Source: CBDAQD01 sp965275905
GTDB taxonomy: Bacteria; Pseudomonadota; Alphaproteobacteria; Rhizobiales; JAJFHC01
Direction: 5' to 3'
DNA length: 64,000 nucleotides
Assembly (NCBI GenBank): GCA_965275905.1
Contig: CBDHYJ010000080.1
Span: forward strand, 124,001-188,000
Made by a program: the position numbers and the translations under genes
Shown here: in pieces, positions 35,573 through 43,020 of the stretch
Layout of the letters: every line of letters starts with the position of its first letter
Numbering within the stretch: the stretch's first letter is position 1
Notes under the pieces: generated by a model
Seen by the model: the letters and a program-made list of their open reading frames with translations, nothing else
Told to the model about the DNA's origin: nothing
Databases searched by the model: none

Positions 35573-36241
35573 ATGGTGGAAAGAACGGCAGACCGGATCC
35601 GACAGAGTCTCGAACAGGACATCCTGACCGGTGAATTCGCGGACGGCGAACGTCTGAACGAGCTCGACCTGTGCAGACGCTTCGACGTATCCCGCACGCC
35701 GATCCGCGAAGCACTGCACCAGTTGTCATCCGTCGGCCTTCTGGAGTTGCTGCCGCGCAGAGGGGCGTTTGTCCGCTACCCGGGATTTGTCGAAGTCGTC
35801 GAGATGTTCGACGTGATGGGTGAGCTTGAGGCCATGTGCGGAAGACTGGCAGCCAAGCGCATCGGCAACGACGAACTGAAGGCGTTCCGGACGGCTTGCC
35901 GGCAATGCGAGCGGGCAGAGAAGCAGGGCGACAGCGACAGATACTATCTTGAGAACGAGAGATTCCATCAGATCCTCTACGAGGCCAGCGGCAACGCGTT
36001 TCTGCGCGATCAGACGCTCCAGCTGCAAAAACGTCTTCAGCCGTTCCGGCGCCTGCAACTGCGGGTTCGAGGCCGCATCAAACAGTCTCTGGCCGAACAT
36101 CGGGAAATCCTTGCCGCGGTCGAATCCGGTGACGAGCGCAGGGCGGGCGATCTGCTGCGGGATCACGTGATCATCCAGGGCGAAAAATTCTTCGATCTCA
36201 TGAAAGGGTTCGATGACCGGCAGTTCCGGCGCGCCGGTTAA
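35573..36241 (+). CDS. GntR-family regulator, FadR/FCD subfamily
   Basis: A 222-residue regulator. The N-terminal winged helix-turn-helix spans about residues 5-70 (IRQSLEQDILTGEFADGERL, LCRRFDVSRTPIREALHQLS, GLLELLPRRGAFVR) and is followed by an all-helical FCD effector domain with the metal-binding His residues in ENERFHQILYEASGN, AEHREILAA and LRDHVI. FCD regulators usually sense a carboxylic acid. The ATG at 35573 starts MVERTADRI; the frame is open further upstream to 35471, which would run across the candidate operator. It probably controls the divergent TRAP/CoA-transferase operon. Confidence 0.92.
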   Translation: MVERTADRIRQSLEQDILTGEFADGERLNELDLCRRFDVSRTPIREALHQLSSVGLLELLPRRGAFVRYPGFVEVVEMFDVMGELEAMCGRLAAKRIGNDELKAFRTACRQCERAEKQGDSDRYYLENERFHQILYEASGNAFLRDQTLQLQKRLQPFRRLQLRVRGRIKQSLAEHREILAAVESGDERRAGDLLRDHVIIQGEKFFDLMKGFDDRQFRRAG

Positions 36242-36336
36242 CCCGGGCCAGGCATTCGCCACGCCCAGCAATCATCACAATTGTTGAAAACTCTCGTCAC
36301 AGCACCAATTTACCTTTCGTGGCGTCAGGTCAGGTT

Positions 36337-36348
36337 TTGCAATTGCAA
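36337..36348. repeat. Palindrome TTGCAATTGCAA upstream of the DUF3108 gene
   Basis: A perfect 12-base palindrome about 98 bases before the chosen start of the DUF3108 gene. A second small inverted repeat (GTGAC, six bases, GTCAC) lies just after it. No regulator can be assigned. Confidence 0.35.
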
Positions 36349-36445
36349 GCTGCGTGACTTGTAGGTCACAATACCGCACACGGATGTCACCACGCTCGCA
36401 TGCGGCAGCAGTGACGGAATGAGAGTATCGAGGAGAGCACGACAG

Positions 36446-37306
36446 ATGACCCGTAATGGTCGTTCCGTTTCCGGTCTCGGCCTGGCGGCCACGATAGCGG
36501 CCGTGGCTGGATTTGCGGCCCTGCCGACCGCAGCGCAGTCCGGCGAACAGATCAACCTTGACTACGACTTCTACGGCAACGGCATCCGGGTCCTGGCGCT
36601 TGGCTTCGACGCCAGTGTCGCGTCAGGCGAATACTCCGTCCGGTACAGTCTGAAAACCAAGGGCTTGGGAAGCCTGTTCTCCTCAAGCAAGATAAAGGCT
36701 GTTTCCAAGGGCGAAGTCCTGAAGACGCGCATTCGGGCCAAGAGTTTCGAATCGCAATCCAAGGGCAAGAAGGGCATTCGCAATATCTCGGTTAAATGGG
36801 ATGGCAAGAAGGTCCCGAAGACCGTACGCTCCTACGACCTCGGAAAGCGCAAGAGCGGCGCCATCGCGAAGGTTCTGAAGCCGGGGTACCCTGATCCGAT
36901 CTCGGCAATGCTCCAGGCGACATTGTTCGATGCCGCAAATCCGTGTCAGTCCGAGTTCACCGTCTATGACGGCAAACATGTCTTCGAGCTGAATTTCAGC
37001 TTCCTGGGCCGGGACAAGGTGCCATCGAGCAGCAACGGCTCCTACAGCGGCCCTGCGTACAAGTGCAGGTTGACCTATCGTCCGATTGCCGGTCTGTCGA
37101 AGAAGAAGATGAAAAAGGCTGTGGAAGAGCCGCAGCCGCCCTTCACCGTGTGGCTCGCTCCGTTCGCGGCGCATGACGGTGATCGCGCATTTCTGATCCC
37201 GGTGAGAGCCACCGGACGGCTCAAGTGGGCGAACCTCGACATCTATCTGCGCAAGGGCAAGGTCACCGGCCAGCCCCTGAAGCCGATCACTCTCGCCAAA
37301 AAGTAA
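36446..37306 (+). CDS. DUF3108 domain-containing exported protein
   Basis: A 286-residue protein of the DUF3108 family. A signal peptide (GLGLAATIAAVAGFAALPTA, cleavage after AQS region) is followed by beta-rich sequence including YSVRYSLKTKGLGSLFSSSK, RNISVKWDGKKVPKTVRSYD and DPISAMLQATLFDAANPCQS. The function is unknown; the family is thought to be periplasmic. The ATG at 36446 has a GGAGA ribosome binding site nine bases upstream; the ATG at 36419 is in frame as well. The protein is Lys-rich. Confidence 0.85.
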   Translation: MTRNGRSVSGLGLAATIAAVAGFAALPTAAQSGEQINLDYDFYGNGIRVLALGFDASVASGEYSVRYSLKTKGLGSLFSSSKIKAVSKGEVLKTRIRAKSFESQSKGKKGIRNISVKWDGKKVPKTVRSYDLGKRKSGAIAKVLKPGYPDPISAMLQATLFDAANPCQSEFTVYDGKHVFELNFSFLGRDKVPSSSNGSYSGPAYKCRLTYRPIAGLSKKKMKKAVEEPQPPFTVWLAPFAAHDGDRAFLIPVRATGRLKWANLDIYLRKGKVTGQPLKPITLAKK

Positions 37307-37508
37307 TCTGAACACGCGTTCGCGGCGGCATCATGCCGCCAGGCGGAGAGCCTCGATTTCCGCTGTGCCAAACTGAAACAGATCGGTTAACAACGCTTTC
37401 GCTCCGACGTGAATTTTCCCAGACAGAGATCAGAACGGCCGGCGCCGGGGACGAGAGCGCTGCACCCGACCACAAGATACGGGCGGGAACGAACCGTGAA
37501 ATTCGAAC

Positions 37509-37548
37509 GAGTCAGTGATTCGGACAGGGTTTGTTCTCCAACCATTCC
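37509..37548 (+). repeat. Direct repeat, copy 1 (with degenerate LexA-like box)
   Basis: A 40-base unit sharing 31 identical positions with the copy at 37730-37769. It starts GAGTCAGTGATTCGG, identical in both copies, and has TTTGTTCT at the same distance. The box reads GTTC, seven bases, ATTC, one base from the alphaproteobacterial LexA pattern. Two GANTC (CcrM) sites lie in the first 13 bases. Confidence 0.75.
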
Positions 37549-37729
37549 GTTTGTGAACGCTCGGTGCCCCGAAGCCGCGGAACGTGCCAACACTTTCTTT
37601 ACAATTCGCATCAGGGCGTTAACGAAATGGCGGTCAATTCGGCCGGCTTTTCGGCCAGGACGATCGTTTTTCGGGCCCGAAGCGGGCGGTAACACAAGAT
37701 ATTGTGGTGAACAAACATGGAATCCGTGA

Positions 37730-37769
37730 GAGTCAGTGATTCGGTCAACATTTGTTCTGCTGCTGTTCC
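37730..37769 (+). repeat. Direct repeat, copy 2 (with perfect LexA-type box)
   Basis: Second copy of the 40-base unit, 221 bases downstream of the first and 120 bases before the helicase start. It has the same GAGTCAGTGATTCGG head and TTTGTTCT segment, and contains the GTTC-N7-GTTC box listed separately. The similarity may run a few bases further (TTTGT). Confidence 0.75.
37754..37768 (+). promoter_or_regulatory. Candidate LexA (SOS) box GTTC-N7-GTTC
   Basis: GTTC at 37754-37757, seven bases, GTTC at 37765-37768, preceded by TTT. This is the direct-repeat LexA operator of alphaproteobacteria. It lies 122 bases before the helicase ATG. Chance occurrence of eight fixed bases is not rare in a genome, but its place inside a duplicated upstream element makes it more credible. 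Confidence 0.5.
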
Positions 37770-37889
37770 AATTTGTTAATGGGGGCGCCTGGACATGGGT
37801 TTTTCGGGCATCGCCGGCAGATCGGTTTTCGCCGGTCGTGTCCGGGCTAGATTCAGAATTCTGACCAGGGGAAACGGGTCGGCGAACGC

Positions 37890-40883
37890 ATGATGACTGT
37901 ATCTCTCCCAGGAACGGGTGTTCCCAGCGGTCGCAGAGTGACCGCTGTGCTTGGGCCCACGAATACCGGCAAGACGCATCTTGCCGTGGAGCGCATGCTT
38001 GCGCACGAAAGCGGAATGATCGGTTTGCCGCTGAGGCTGCTGGCGCGGGAAGTCTACGACCGGATCGTAACCCTCCGTGGCAGCGACGTAGTGGCGCTGA
38101 TTACCGGCGAGGAACGGATTGTTCCGCCCGATCCGCGTTATCTCGTTTGCACGGTCGAGGCCATGCCTACCGATCGGGAAGTCGACTTCCTTGCTATTGA
38201 CGAGGTGCAACTCGCCGCCGACCTGGAACGCGGCCACGTCTTCACGGACAGACTTCTCCATGCGCGCGGCAATACGGAAACGATGCTGCTGGGTGCGGCG
38301 ACCATCAAGCCCCTGATCGAGCAGTTGCTGCCAGGCAGCAATTTCGTATCCCGGCCGCGGTTCTCGCGCCTGACCTATGCCGGGCAGAAGAAGATCACGC
38401 GCCTGCCCAGACGCAGTGCCGTGATCGCGTTCAGTGCGGACTCCGTTTATGCGATTGCCGAGCTTCTGAGACGGCAGCGCGGCGGAGCGGCCGTCGTTCT
38501 GGGTGCCCTGAGCCCGCGCACCCGCAACGCTCAGGTCGCGCTTTATCAGTCCGGAGATGTCGACTTCCTGGTTGCGACCGATGCGATCGGCATGGGCCTC
38601 AACATGGATGTTCAGCATGTGGCGTTCTCCGCAACCCGCAAGTTTGACGGCAGGCATTTCAGAGAACTGAGCGCGGCAGAGCTCGGCCAGATTGCCGGGC
38701 GCGCCGGACGTCACATGAACGACGGCAGCTTCGGCGTGACGGCGGACGCCAAGCCGCTGGAAGAGGACATGATCGAACGCATCGAGGATCATAGGTTCGA
38801 TGCGCTCAAGGTGCTGCAGTGGCGCAACCGTTCTGTCGACTTTTCATCCCTGGACAGTCTTCGTGAAAGTCTGAACCAGTCGCCGCCGGGCGGCGTCCTC
38901 GCACGAGCAAGGTCTGCAGACGACGTTCTGGCGCTCGAACGTCTCTCGCGGGACCACGACATCCAGACCATGGCGCAAGATACCGGCGCCGTGCAGCGAC
39001 TGTGGGACGTTTGCCAGATTCCCGATTATCGCAACATCACCGGTGACGACCACGCTTCGCTCGTCGGAACCGTTTTCAGGCACCTTATGTCCGGTCCGGG
39101 CGTGGTTCCGGCGGACTGGTTCGAAGGCCAGCTGTCCTATGCGGACAGGACTGATGGTGGTATAGACACCCTGGCAACGCGAATTGCCCATATTCGAACC
39201 TGGAGTTTCATATCCAACCGCTCCGATTGGCTCGACAATCCTGCCGGATGGCGCGAACGTACGCGGGAAATCGAAGACCGCCTTTCTGATGCCCTGCATC
39301 AGCAACTCACCCAAAGGTTTATCGATCGACGCACCAGCGTGCTGATGAAGCGGTTGCGCGAGAAGGAAGACCTCATGGCCGCTGTTTCAGGCGATGGCGA
39401 GATCCTTGTGGAAGGTGAATTTATCGGGCGCCTCACCGGCTTCCGGTTTGTCGCCGACAGTCATGGTGAAGGCATCCACGGCCGCGCGTTGCGCGCGGCC
39501 TCTCTCAAGGTCATTGCCGGCGAGATCGCCCAGAGAGCCGAGCGTCTTTCGAAGGCACCCGACACCGAGTTCGAATTGTCCACCCGCGGCGAGATCTCCT
39601 GGAACGGTGAGACGGTGGCAACGATGCGACCTGGAGAAAGCGTTTTACGGCCGCGTGTCTCCCTGGTCGCGGACGAACAGCTGTCAGGGCAGCCGCGAGA
39701 CTCGGTCCAGCAGAGGCTGGAGCTCTGGCTATCGGATCGGATCGCGGACCGGCTGGCGCCTTTGGTCTCCCTGTCATCGGATGAGGAGATTTCAGGTCTC
39801 GCGCGGGGCATCGCCTTTCGACTTGTCGAGAATCTGGGTGTACTCGTGCGCGACTCGGTCGCGGATGACCTGCGCGAACTCGATCAGGAAGCCCGCGGTC
39901 AACTGCGCCGTCATGGCGTACGGTTCGGCGCGTTCCATGTATTCGTCCCCGCTTTGTTGAAGCCGGCGCCCGCCCAACTCCGCCTGCTGTTGTGGGCCCT
40001 TGACCAGGAGGGCAAGTCCGGCATCAAAGCGGATAGCCTGCCTGCATTGCCTCCGGACGGGCTGACGTCCACGACGACCGACCGTGCCGCACCGGACGGG
40101 TTCTATCAGGCGGTCGGCTACCGGGTCCTGGAATCGCGCGCCGTTCGTATCGACATGCTGGAGCGGCTCGGCGATCTGATCCGGGAGCGGGTGTACTGGA
40201 AGCCCAAGAACGAAGAAGACGTTCGGCCTGAAGGGTCCGTTGTCGGCGGCGGGTTCACTGTGATTCCCGACATGATGTCGCTCGTCGGATGTTCCGGAGA
40301 CGATTTTGCGGGCATTCTTCGTGGTCTCGGCTTTCGAGTGGACCGGCGGCCGGTGGCGGACAAATCGCCGGCTGTCGAGCCGGAAACCGCGGCCAGTTCG
40401 GCCGCCACCGATCCGCCCTCTGGTGAATCTGGTGAACCTGTTGCCGACGCCGTTTCAGACGCGAATTCGCCTGCCGATGCCCCCTCCGGGGCCGCACCTG
40501 CAGATGACACGCCGTCTGGGCCACGGCCCGAGGATCATGATGCCGGTGTATCTGCCGAACCGCCTGAAGCTGGAGACATAAAGGCGAGCGCGGAAGAAGA
40601 GCCCCGGTTTATCGAGGTCTGGCGCCCCCGCCGCCAGAATGCGAAACCGCAGAATGCCCGCCAGGTCCGCCGCGCCGGAGACCACGGCAAAGGCGCGCAG
40701 GACAAGCGCAGGCGGGAAACGCGCAACGCAGACGGCAAGCACCGCGCCAAACGGAAACCGGGGCCCAAGGGCAAGGGTTCCGGCCCCGCGCGCCGAGAGA
40801 AAAAGGTCGATCTGGAGAATTCGCCCTTTGCCGCACTCGGCGCGCTGAAGAAAGCGATGGAAGACGGTGCCGGCGGAGAATAG
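37890..40883 (+). CDS. SUV3/MgpS-like DExH helicase with basic C-terminal tail
   Basis: A 997-residue superfamily 2 helicase. Motif I is VTAVLGPTNTGKTHLAVERM (about residues 17-36), motif II DEVQ in FLAIDEVQLAADLERGH (about 104), motif V VATDAIGMGLNMDV and motif VI QIAGRAGRH (about 266). These match mitochondrial SUV3 (SUPV3L1), an RNA helicase of the degradosome, and its bacterial relatives. The middle is helical; residues from about 835 are disordered, Ala/Pro/Asp-rich, and the last 120 are strongly Lys/Arg-rich, likely nucleic-acid binding. It overlaps the S4 gene by 17 bases. Confidence 0.92.
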   Translation: MMTVSLPGTGVPSGRRVTAVLGPTNTGKTHLAVERMLAHESGMIGLPLRLLAREVYDRIVTLRGSDVVALITGEERIVPPDPRYLVCTVEAMPTDREVDFLAIDEVQLAADLERGHVFTDRLLHARGNTETMLLGAATIKPLIEQLLPGSNFVSRPRFSRLTYAGQKKITRLPRRSAVIAFSADSVYAIAELLRRQRGGAAVVLGALSPRTRNAQVALYQSGDVDFLVATDAIGMGLNMDVQHVAFSATRKFDGRHFRELSAAELGQIAGRAGRHMNDGSFGVTADAKPLEEDMIERIEDHRFDALKVLQWRNRSVDFSSLDSLRESLNQSPPGGVLARARSADDVLALERLSRDHDIQTMAQDTGAVQRLWDVCQIPDYRNITGDDHASLVGTVFRHLMSGPGVVPADWFEGQLSYADRTDGGIDTLATRIAHIRTWSFISNRSDWLDNPAGWRERTREIEDRLSDALHQQLTQRFIDRRTSVLMKRLREKEDLMAAVSGDGEILVEGEFIGRLTGFRFVADSHGEGIHGRALRAASLKVIAGEIAQRAERLSKAPDTEFELSTRGEISWNGETVATMRPGESVLRPRVSLVADEQLSGQPRDSVQQRLELWLSDRIADRLAPLVSLSSDEEISGLARGIAFRLVENLGVLVRDSVADDLRELDQEARGQLRRHGVRFGAFHVFVPALLKPAPAQLRLLLWALDQEGKSGIKADSLPALPPDGLTSTTTDRAAPDGFYQAVGYRVLESRAVRIDMLERLGDLIRERVYWKPKNEEDVRPEGSVVGGGFTVIPDMMSLVGCSGDDFAGILRGLGFRVDRRPVADKSPAVEPETAASSAATDPPSGESGEPVADAVSDANSPADAPSGAAPADDTPSGPRPEDHDAGVSAEPPEAGDIKASAEEEPRFIEVWRPRRQNAKPQNARQVRRAGDHGKGAQDKRRRETRNADGKHRAKRKPGPKGKGSGPARREKKVDLENSPFAALGALKKAMEDGAGGE

Positions 40884-41280
40884 CGACAGCGGAACGTCCG
40901 GCGCTCAGCGTGTAGACAAATGGTTATGGTTTACCAGGGCGCTCAAGACCCGCTCCCTGGCGTCCCGGCTGGTCCTGTCGGGCAAGGTGCGGATCAACGG
41001 CGAGCGGATCGCCAAGCCGAGCAGGACCGTCGGCACGGGCGACGTTCTGACATTCACGGTGAATGACCGGGTTCGCGTTCTGAAGGTTCTCTCGCCGGGA
41101 AGCCGGCGCGGGCCATATGAAGAAGCCCGGCTGCTTTACGAGGACCTGAGTCCGGAGCCGCCGGCACGGAAGTCCGGGAACGCGAAGCCGCATGAGCCTG
41201 CAGCAAGGCCGAAGGGTGCTGGACGACCGACCAAAAAGGAACGCCGCGACATCGACGGATGGCTGGCTCAGGAAGACTGA
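40867..41280 (+). CDS. RNA-binding S4 domain protein (HslR/Hsp15-like)
   Basis: A 137-residue protein with an S4 RNA-binding domain near the N-terminus (RVDKWLWFTRALKTRSLASR, then VLSGKVRINGERIAKPSRTV). This wording is that of Hsp15/HslR, which rescues stalled 50S subunits carrying peptidyl-tRNA. The C-terminal third is basic and Pro-rich (RPKGAGRPTKKERRDIDGWL). The start is a GTG at 40867 inside the end of the helicase gene, so the two are probably co-translated; both act on RNA. Confidence 0.9.
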   Translation: MPAENSDSGTSGAQRVDKWLWFTRALKTRSLASRLVLSGKVRINGERIAKPSRTVGTGDVLTFTVNDRVRVLKVLSPGSRRGPYEEARLLYEDLSPEPPARKSGNAKPHEPAARPKGAGRPTKKERRDIDGWLAQED

Positions 41281-41487
41281 TTGGCGCCCTCTGATTGCGA
41301 TCTCATGCTACGGAAAGCCGCATTGAGAAGCATGGTGCAATTTCCAAGATTTATGCTATAGGAGGCGCCCGTTGCCAGCCCGTTTGACGGGAACCGGCGA
41401 TCCAGAGTCGTAAGGAAACGGCCTCCAACAGACAACATGTGACAACCTCGGCGCCGAATTGCGCGGTTGTCCATTCGGAGATTTGAA

Positions 41488-41826
41488 ATGACCTATGTCG
41501 TGACGGACAATTGCATCAAATGCAAGTTCATGGATTGCGTCGAGGTCTGCCCGGTGGATTGCTTCTACGAGGGCGAAAACATGCTCGTCATCCATCCGGA
41601 CGAATGCATCGATTGCGGCGTCTGCGAGCCGGAGTGCCCTGCCGAGGCGATCAAGCCGGACACCGAGGACGGCCTGGACAAATGGATCACCATTAACGCC
41701 GACTATGCGGAGAAGTGGCCCAACATCACCACGAAGAAGGACTCCCCGGCCGACGCGGAGAAGTACGACGGTGAAGAAGGCAAGTTCGAAAAGTACTTCA
41801 GCGAAGCGCCCGGCGAAGGTGATTAG
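41488..41826 (+). CDS. fdxA: Seven-iron ferredoxin FdxA
   Basis: A 112-residue ferredoxin starting MTYVVTDNCIKCKFMDCVEV. The cysteines in CIKCKFMDCVEVCPVDC and CIDCGVCEPECP fit one [3Fe-4S] and one [4Fe-4S] cluster. The C-terminus is acidic (KWPNITTKKDSPADAEKYDG). FdxA is essential or near-essential in several alphaproteobacteria; its redox partner is not settled. It lies between the S4 gene and carD. Confidence 0.96.
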   Translation: MTYVVTDNCIKCKFMDCVEVCPVDCFYEGENMLVIHPDECIDCGVCEPECPAEAIKPDTEDGLDKWITINADYAEKWPNITTKKDSPADAEKYDGEEGKFEKYFSEAPGEGD

Positions 41827-42240
41827 GATTTTACGGTTCTGCTTCGCCGGCCGTTAAGGTTAACGGCCGATTGACCCTGCGGAAACAAGCGGGATTCCGG
41901 CAATAATGTGCCGGGGGGCTTCCCAAATCGTAAAAGTTGTGTTATATCAACCGTTAACAAATATCAGTGGCTTTTCTTCGTAAACACACGGCAACCGGCC
42001 CGTTGGGCACGGGCTTTTTTTTGCCGAATCGCCTGCCGCTTCATCCCGCCGGACTTCCGGCCCCGCGGTTGCTGACGAGGAAATCCTGATACAACGAGGC
42101 AACGCGACGCTCAGTGCGTAAAGCGGTGTCATATTCATACGGGGCGGCGGCGATGTACCGATCAATCGCACGAGTACCCTGTTGTCCGGTTCCAAGCCGC
42201 GAACCGACGATTGTGACCGAAAGTGAGGTACGAGAACGCA
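41827..42240. other. 414-base gap between fdxA and carD, with hairpins and a terminator
   Basis: It contains an inverted repeat GGCCGTTA-AGGT-TAACGGCC at 41849-41868 just past fdxA, which may be its terminator without a U tract, then a strong intrinsic terminator at 41998-42022. The 130 bases before that terminator could be a long fdxA 3' end or a small RNA. The last 200 bases should hold the carD promoter. Confidence 0.5.
41998..42022 (+). terminator. Rho-independent terminator downstream of fdxA
   Basis: GCCCGT and ACGGGC form a six-base stem around TGGGC, followed by eight T residues (42015-42022). It lies 172 bases past the fdxA stop and so ends either a long fdxA transcript or an unlisted small RNA. 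Confidence 0.75.
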
Positions 42241-42807
42241 ATGGCTGCTAAGAAGAAGACCACAAGCAAGCTGAAATTCAAGGCGAACGAGTTTGTCGTC
42301 TACCCGGCGCATGGCGTTGGCAAGATTTCCAGCGTCGAAGAGCAGGAAATCGCCGGTGCGAAGCTGGAACTCTACGTGATCCATTTCGAGAAGGACAAGA
42401 TGACCTTGCGGGTCCCGACTGCCAAGGCGCAGTCCGTGGGCATGCGCAAACTGTCGGAGACCGCGGTCGTCGAGCAGGGCATGAAGACCCTGAAGGGCCG
42501 CGCCCGTATCAAGCGCACCATGTGGAGCCGCCGCGCGCAGGAGTACGAAGCCAAGATCAATTCGGGCGACCTTGTTTCGATTGCCGAGGTCGTGCGCGAT
42601 CTTTACCGCTCCGACCGCCAGCCCGAGCAGTCCTACAGCGAGCGTCAGCTCTATGAGGCTGCGCTGGACCGGATGGCGCGCGAGATTGCCGCGGTGAAGA
42701 AGATCGACGATGCCGCGGCCGTGGCCGAGATCGAGGCCGTTCTCGAGAAAACCTCCCGCAAGGCGGAAAAAGCCGCGGAGAAGGACGTCGAGGAAAAGGC
42801 CGCCTGA
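42241..42807 (+). CDS. carD: CarD-family transcriptional regulator
   Basis: A 188-residue CarD/CdnL-type protein that binds RNA polymerase beta and steadies open complexes. The RNAP-interacting domain spans about residues 12-70 (KANEFVVYPAHGVGKISSVE, YVIHFEKDKMTLRVPT), and the C-terminal helical DNA-binding part includes RRAQEYEAKINSGDLVSIAE and AEVVRDLYRSDRQPEQSYSE. The C-terminus is a Lys/Glu/Ala helix. The ATG at 42241 (MAAKKKTTSKL) is preferred. A perfect terminator follows, and rpoH lies next. Confidence 0.95.
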   Translation: MAAKKKTTSKLKFKANEFVVYPAHGVGKISSVEEQEIAGAKLELYVIHFEKDKMTLRVPTAKAQSVGMRKLSETAVVEQGMKTLKGRARIKRTMWSRRAQEYEAKINSGDLVSIAEVVRDLYRSDRQPEQSYSERQLYEAALDRMAREIAAVKKIDDAAAVAEIEAVLEKTSRKAEKAAEKDVEEKAA

Positions 42808-42835
42808 CCGAGTTCACAAAGATTTGTGCGAAGGA

Positions 42836-42861
42836 GCCCGGTCGAAAGACCGGGCTTTTTT
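42836..42861 (+). terminator. Rho-independent terminator of carD
   Basis: GCCCGGTC-GAAA-GACCGGGC, a perfect eight-base stem closed by a GAAA tetraloop and followed by six T residues. It lies 28 bases past the carD stop and separates carD from rpoH. Confidence 0.93.
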
Positions 42862-42945
42862 CGTCTCAAACGACGATTCCGGACTGAATAACAAGAGCTT
42901 AGAGGGAAAACACCCCGGTGGGGGCCAGAGGCGCGGTGATCCGTC

Positions 42946-42970
42946 GCAACTGGTACACCGTAAAAAAGTT
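42946..42970 (+). promoter_or_regulatory. Weak EcfG-like promoter match upstream of rpoH
   Basis: GCAAC at 42946-42950, 17 bases, GTT at 42968-42970. The general-stress sigma factor EcfG prefers GGAAC with a similar spacing to GTT, so there is one mismatch in the -35 box. It is listed because rpoH2 of Sinorhizobium is known to depend on such a factor. Confidence 0.25.
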
Positions 42971-42990
42971 AACACATTGCATGTGCTAAC
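42968..42990. promoter_or_regulatory. Imperfect 23-base inverted repeat upstream of rpoH
   Basis: GTTAACACAT and ATGTGCTAAC form ten-base arms with one mismatch around a TGC centre. The element ends 30 bases before the rpoH ATG, where an operator or a 5' UTR hairpin would act. No regulator can be named. Confidence 0.55.
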
Positions 42991-43020
42991 CTGCGCACGC
43001 TTTTGAGAAAGGCCGCTAAC

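Larger units (their letters stand above)
37307..37889. other. 583-base non-coding region upstream of the helicase gene
   Basis: It holds a small hairpin just after the DUF3108 gene (GGCGGCA, three bases, TGCCGCC at 37324-37340, no U tract), two direct repeats listed separately, a LexA-type box, and several GTTAAC motifs. Open frames of about 100 codons on both strands (37409-37729 and 37387-37695) show no ribosome binding site or protein-like composition. Confidence 0.6.

Noticed and set aside
37387..37729. Two overlapping frames of about 100 codons in the gap before the helicase gene
   Set aside because: No ribosome binding site, no protein-like sequence, and both cross the duplicated regulatory element.
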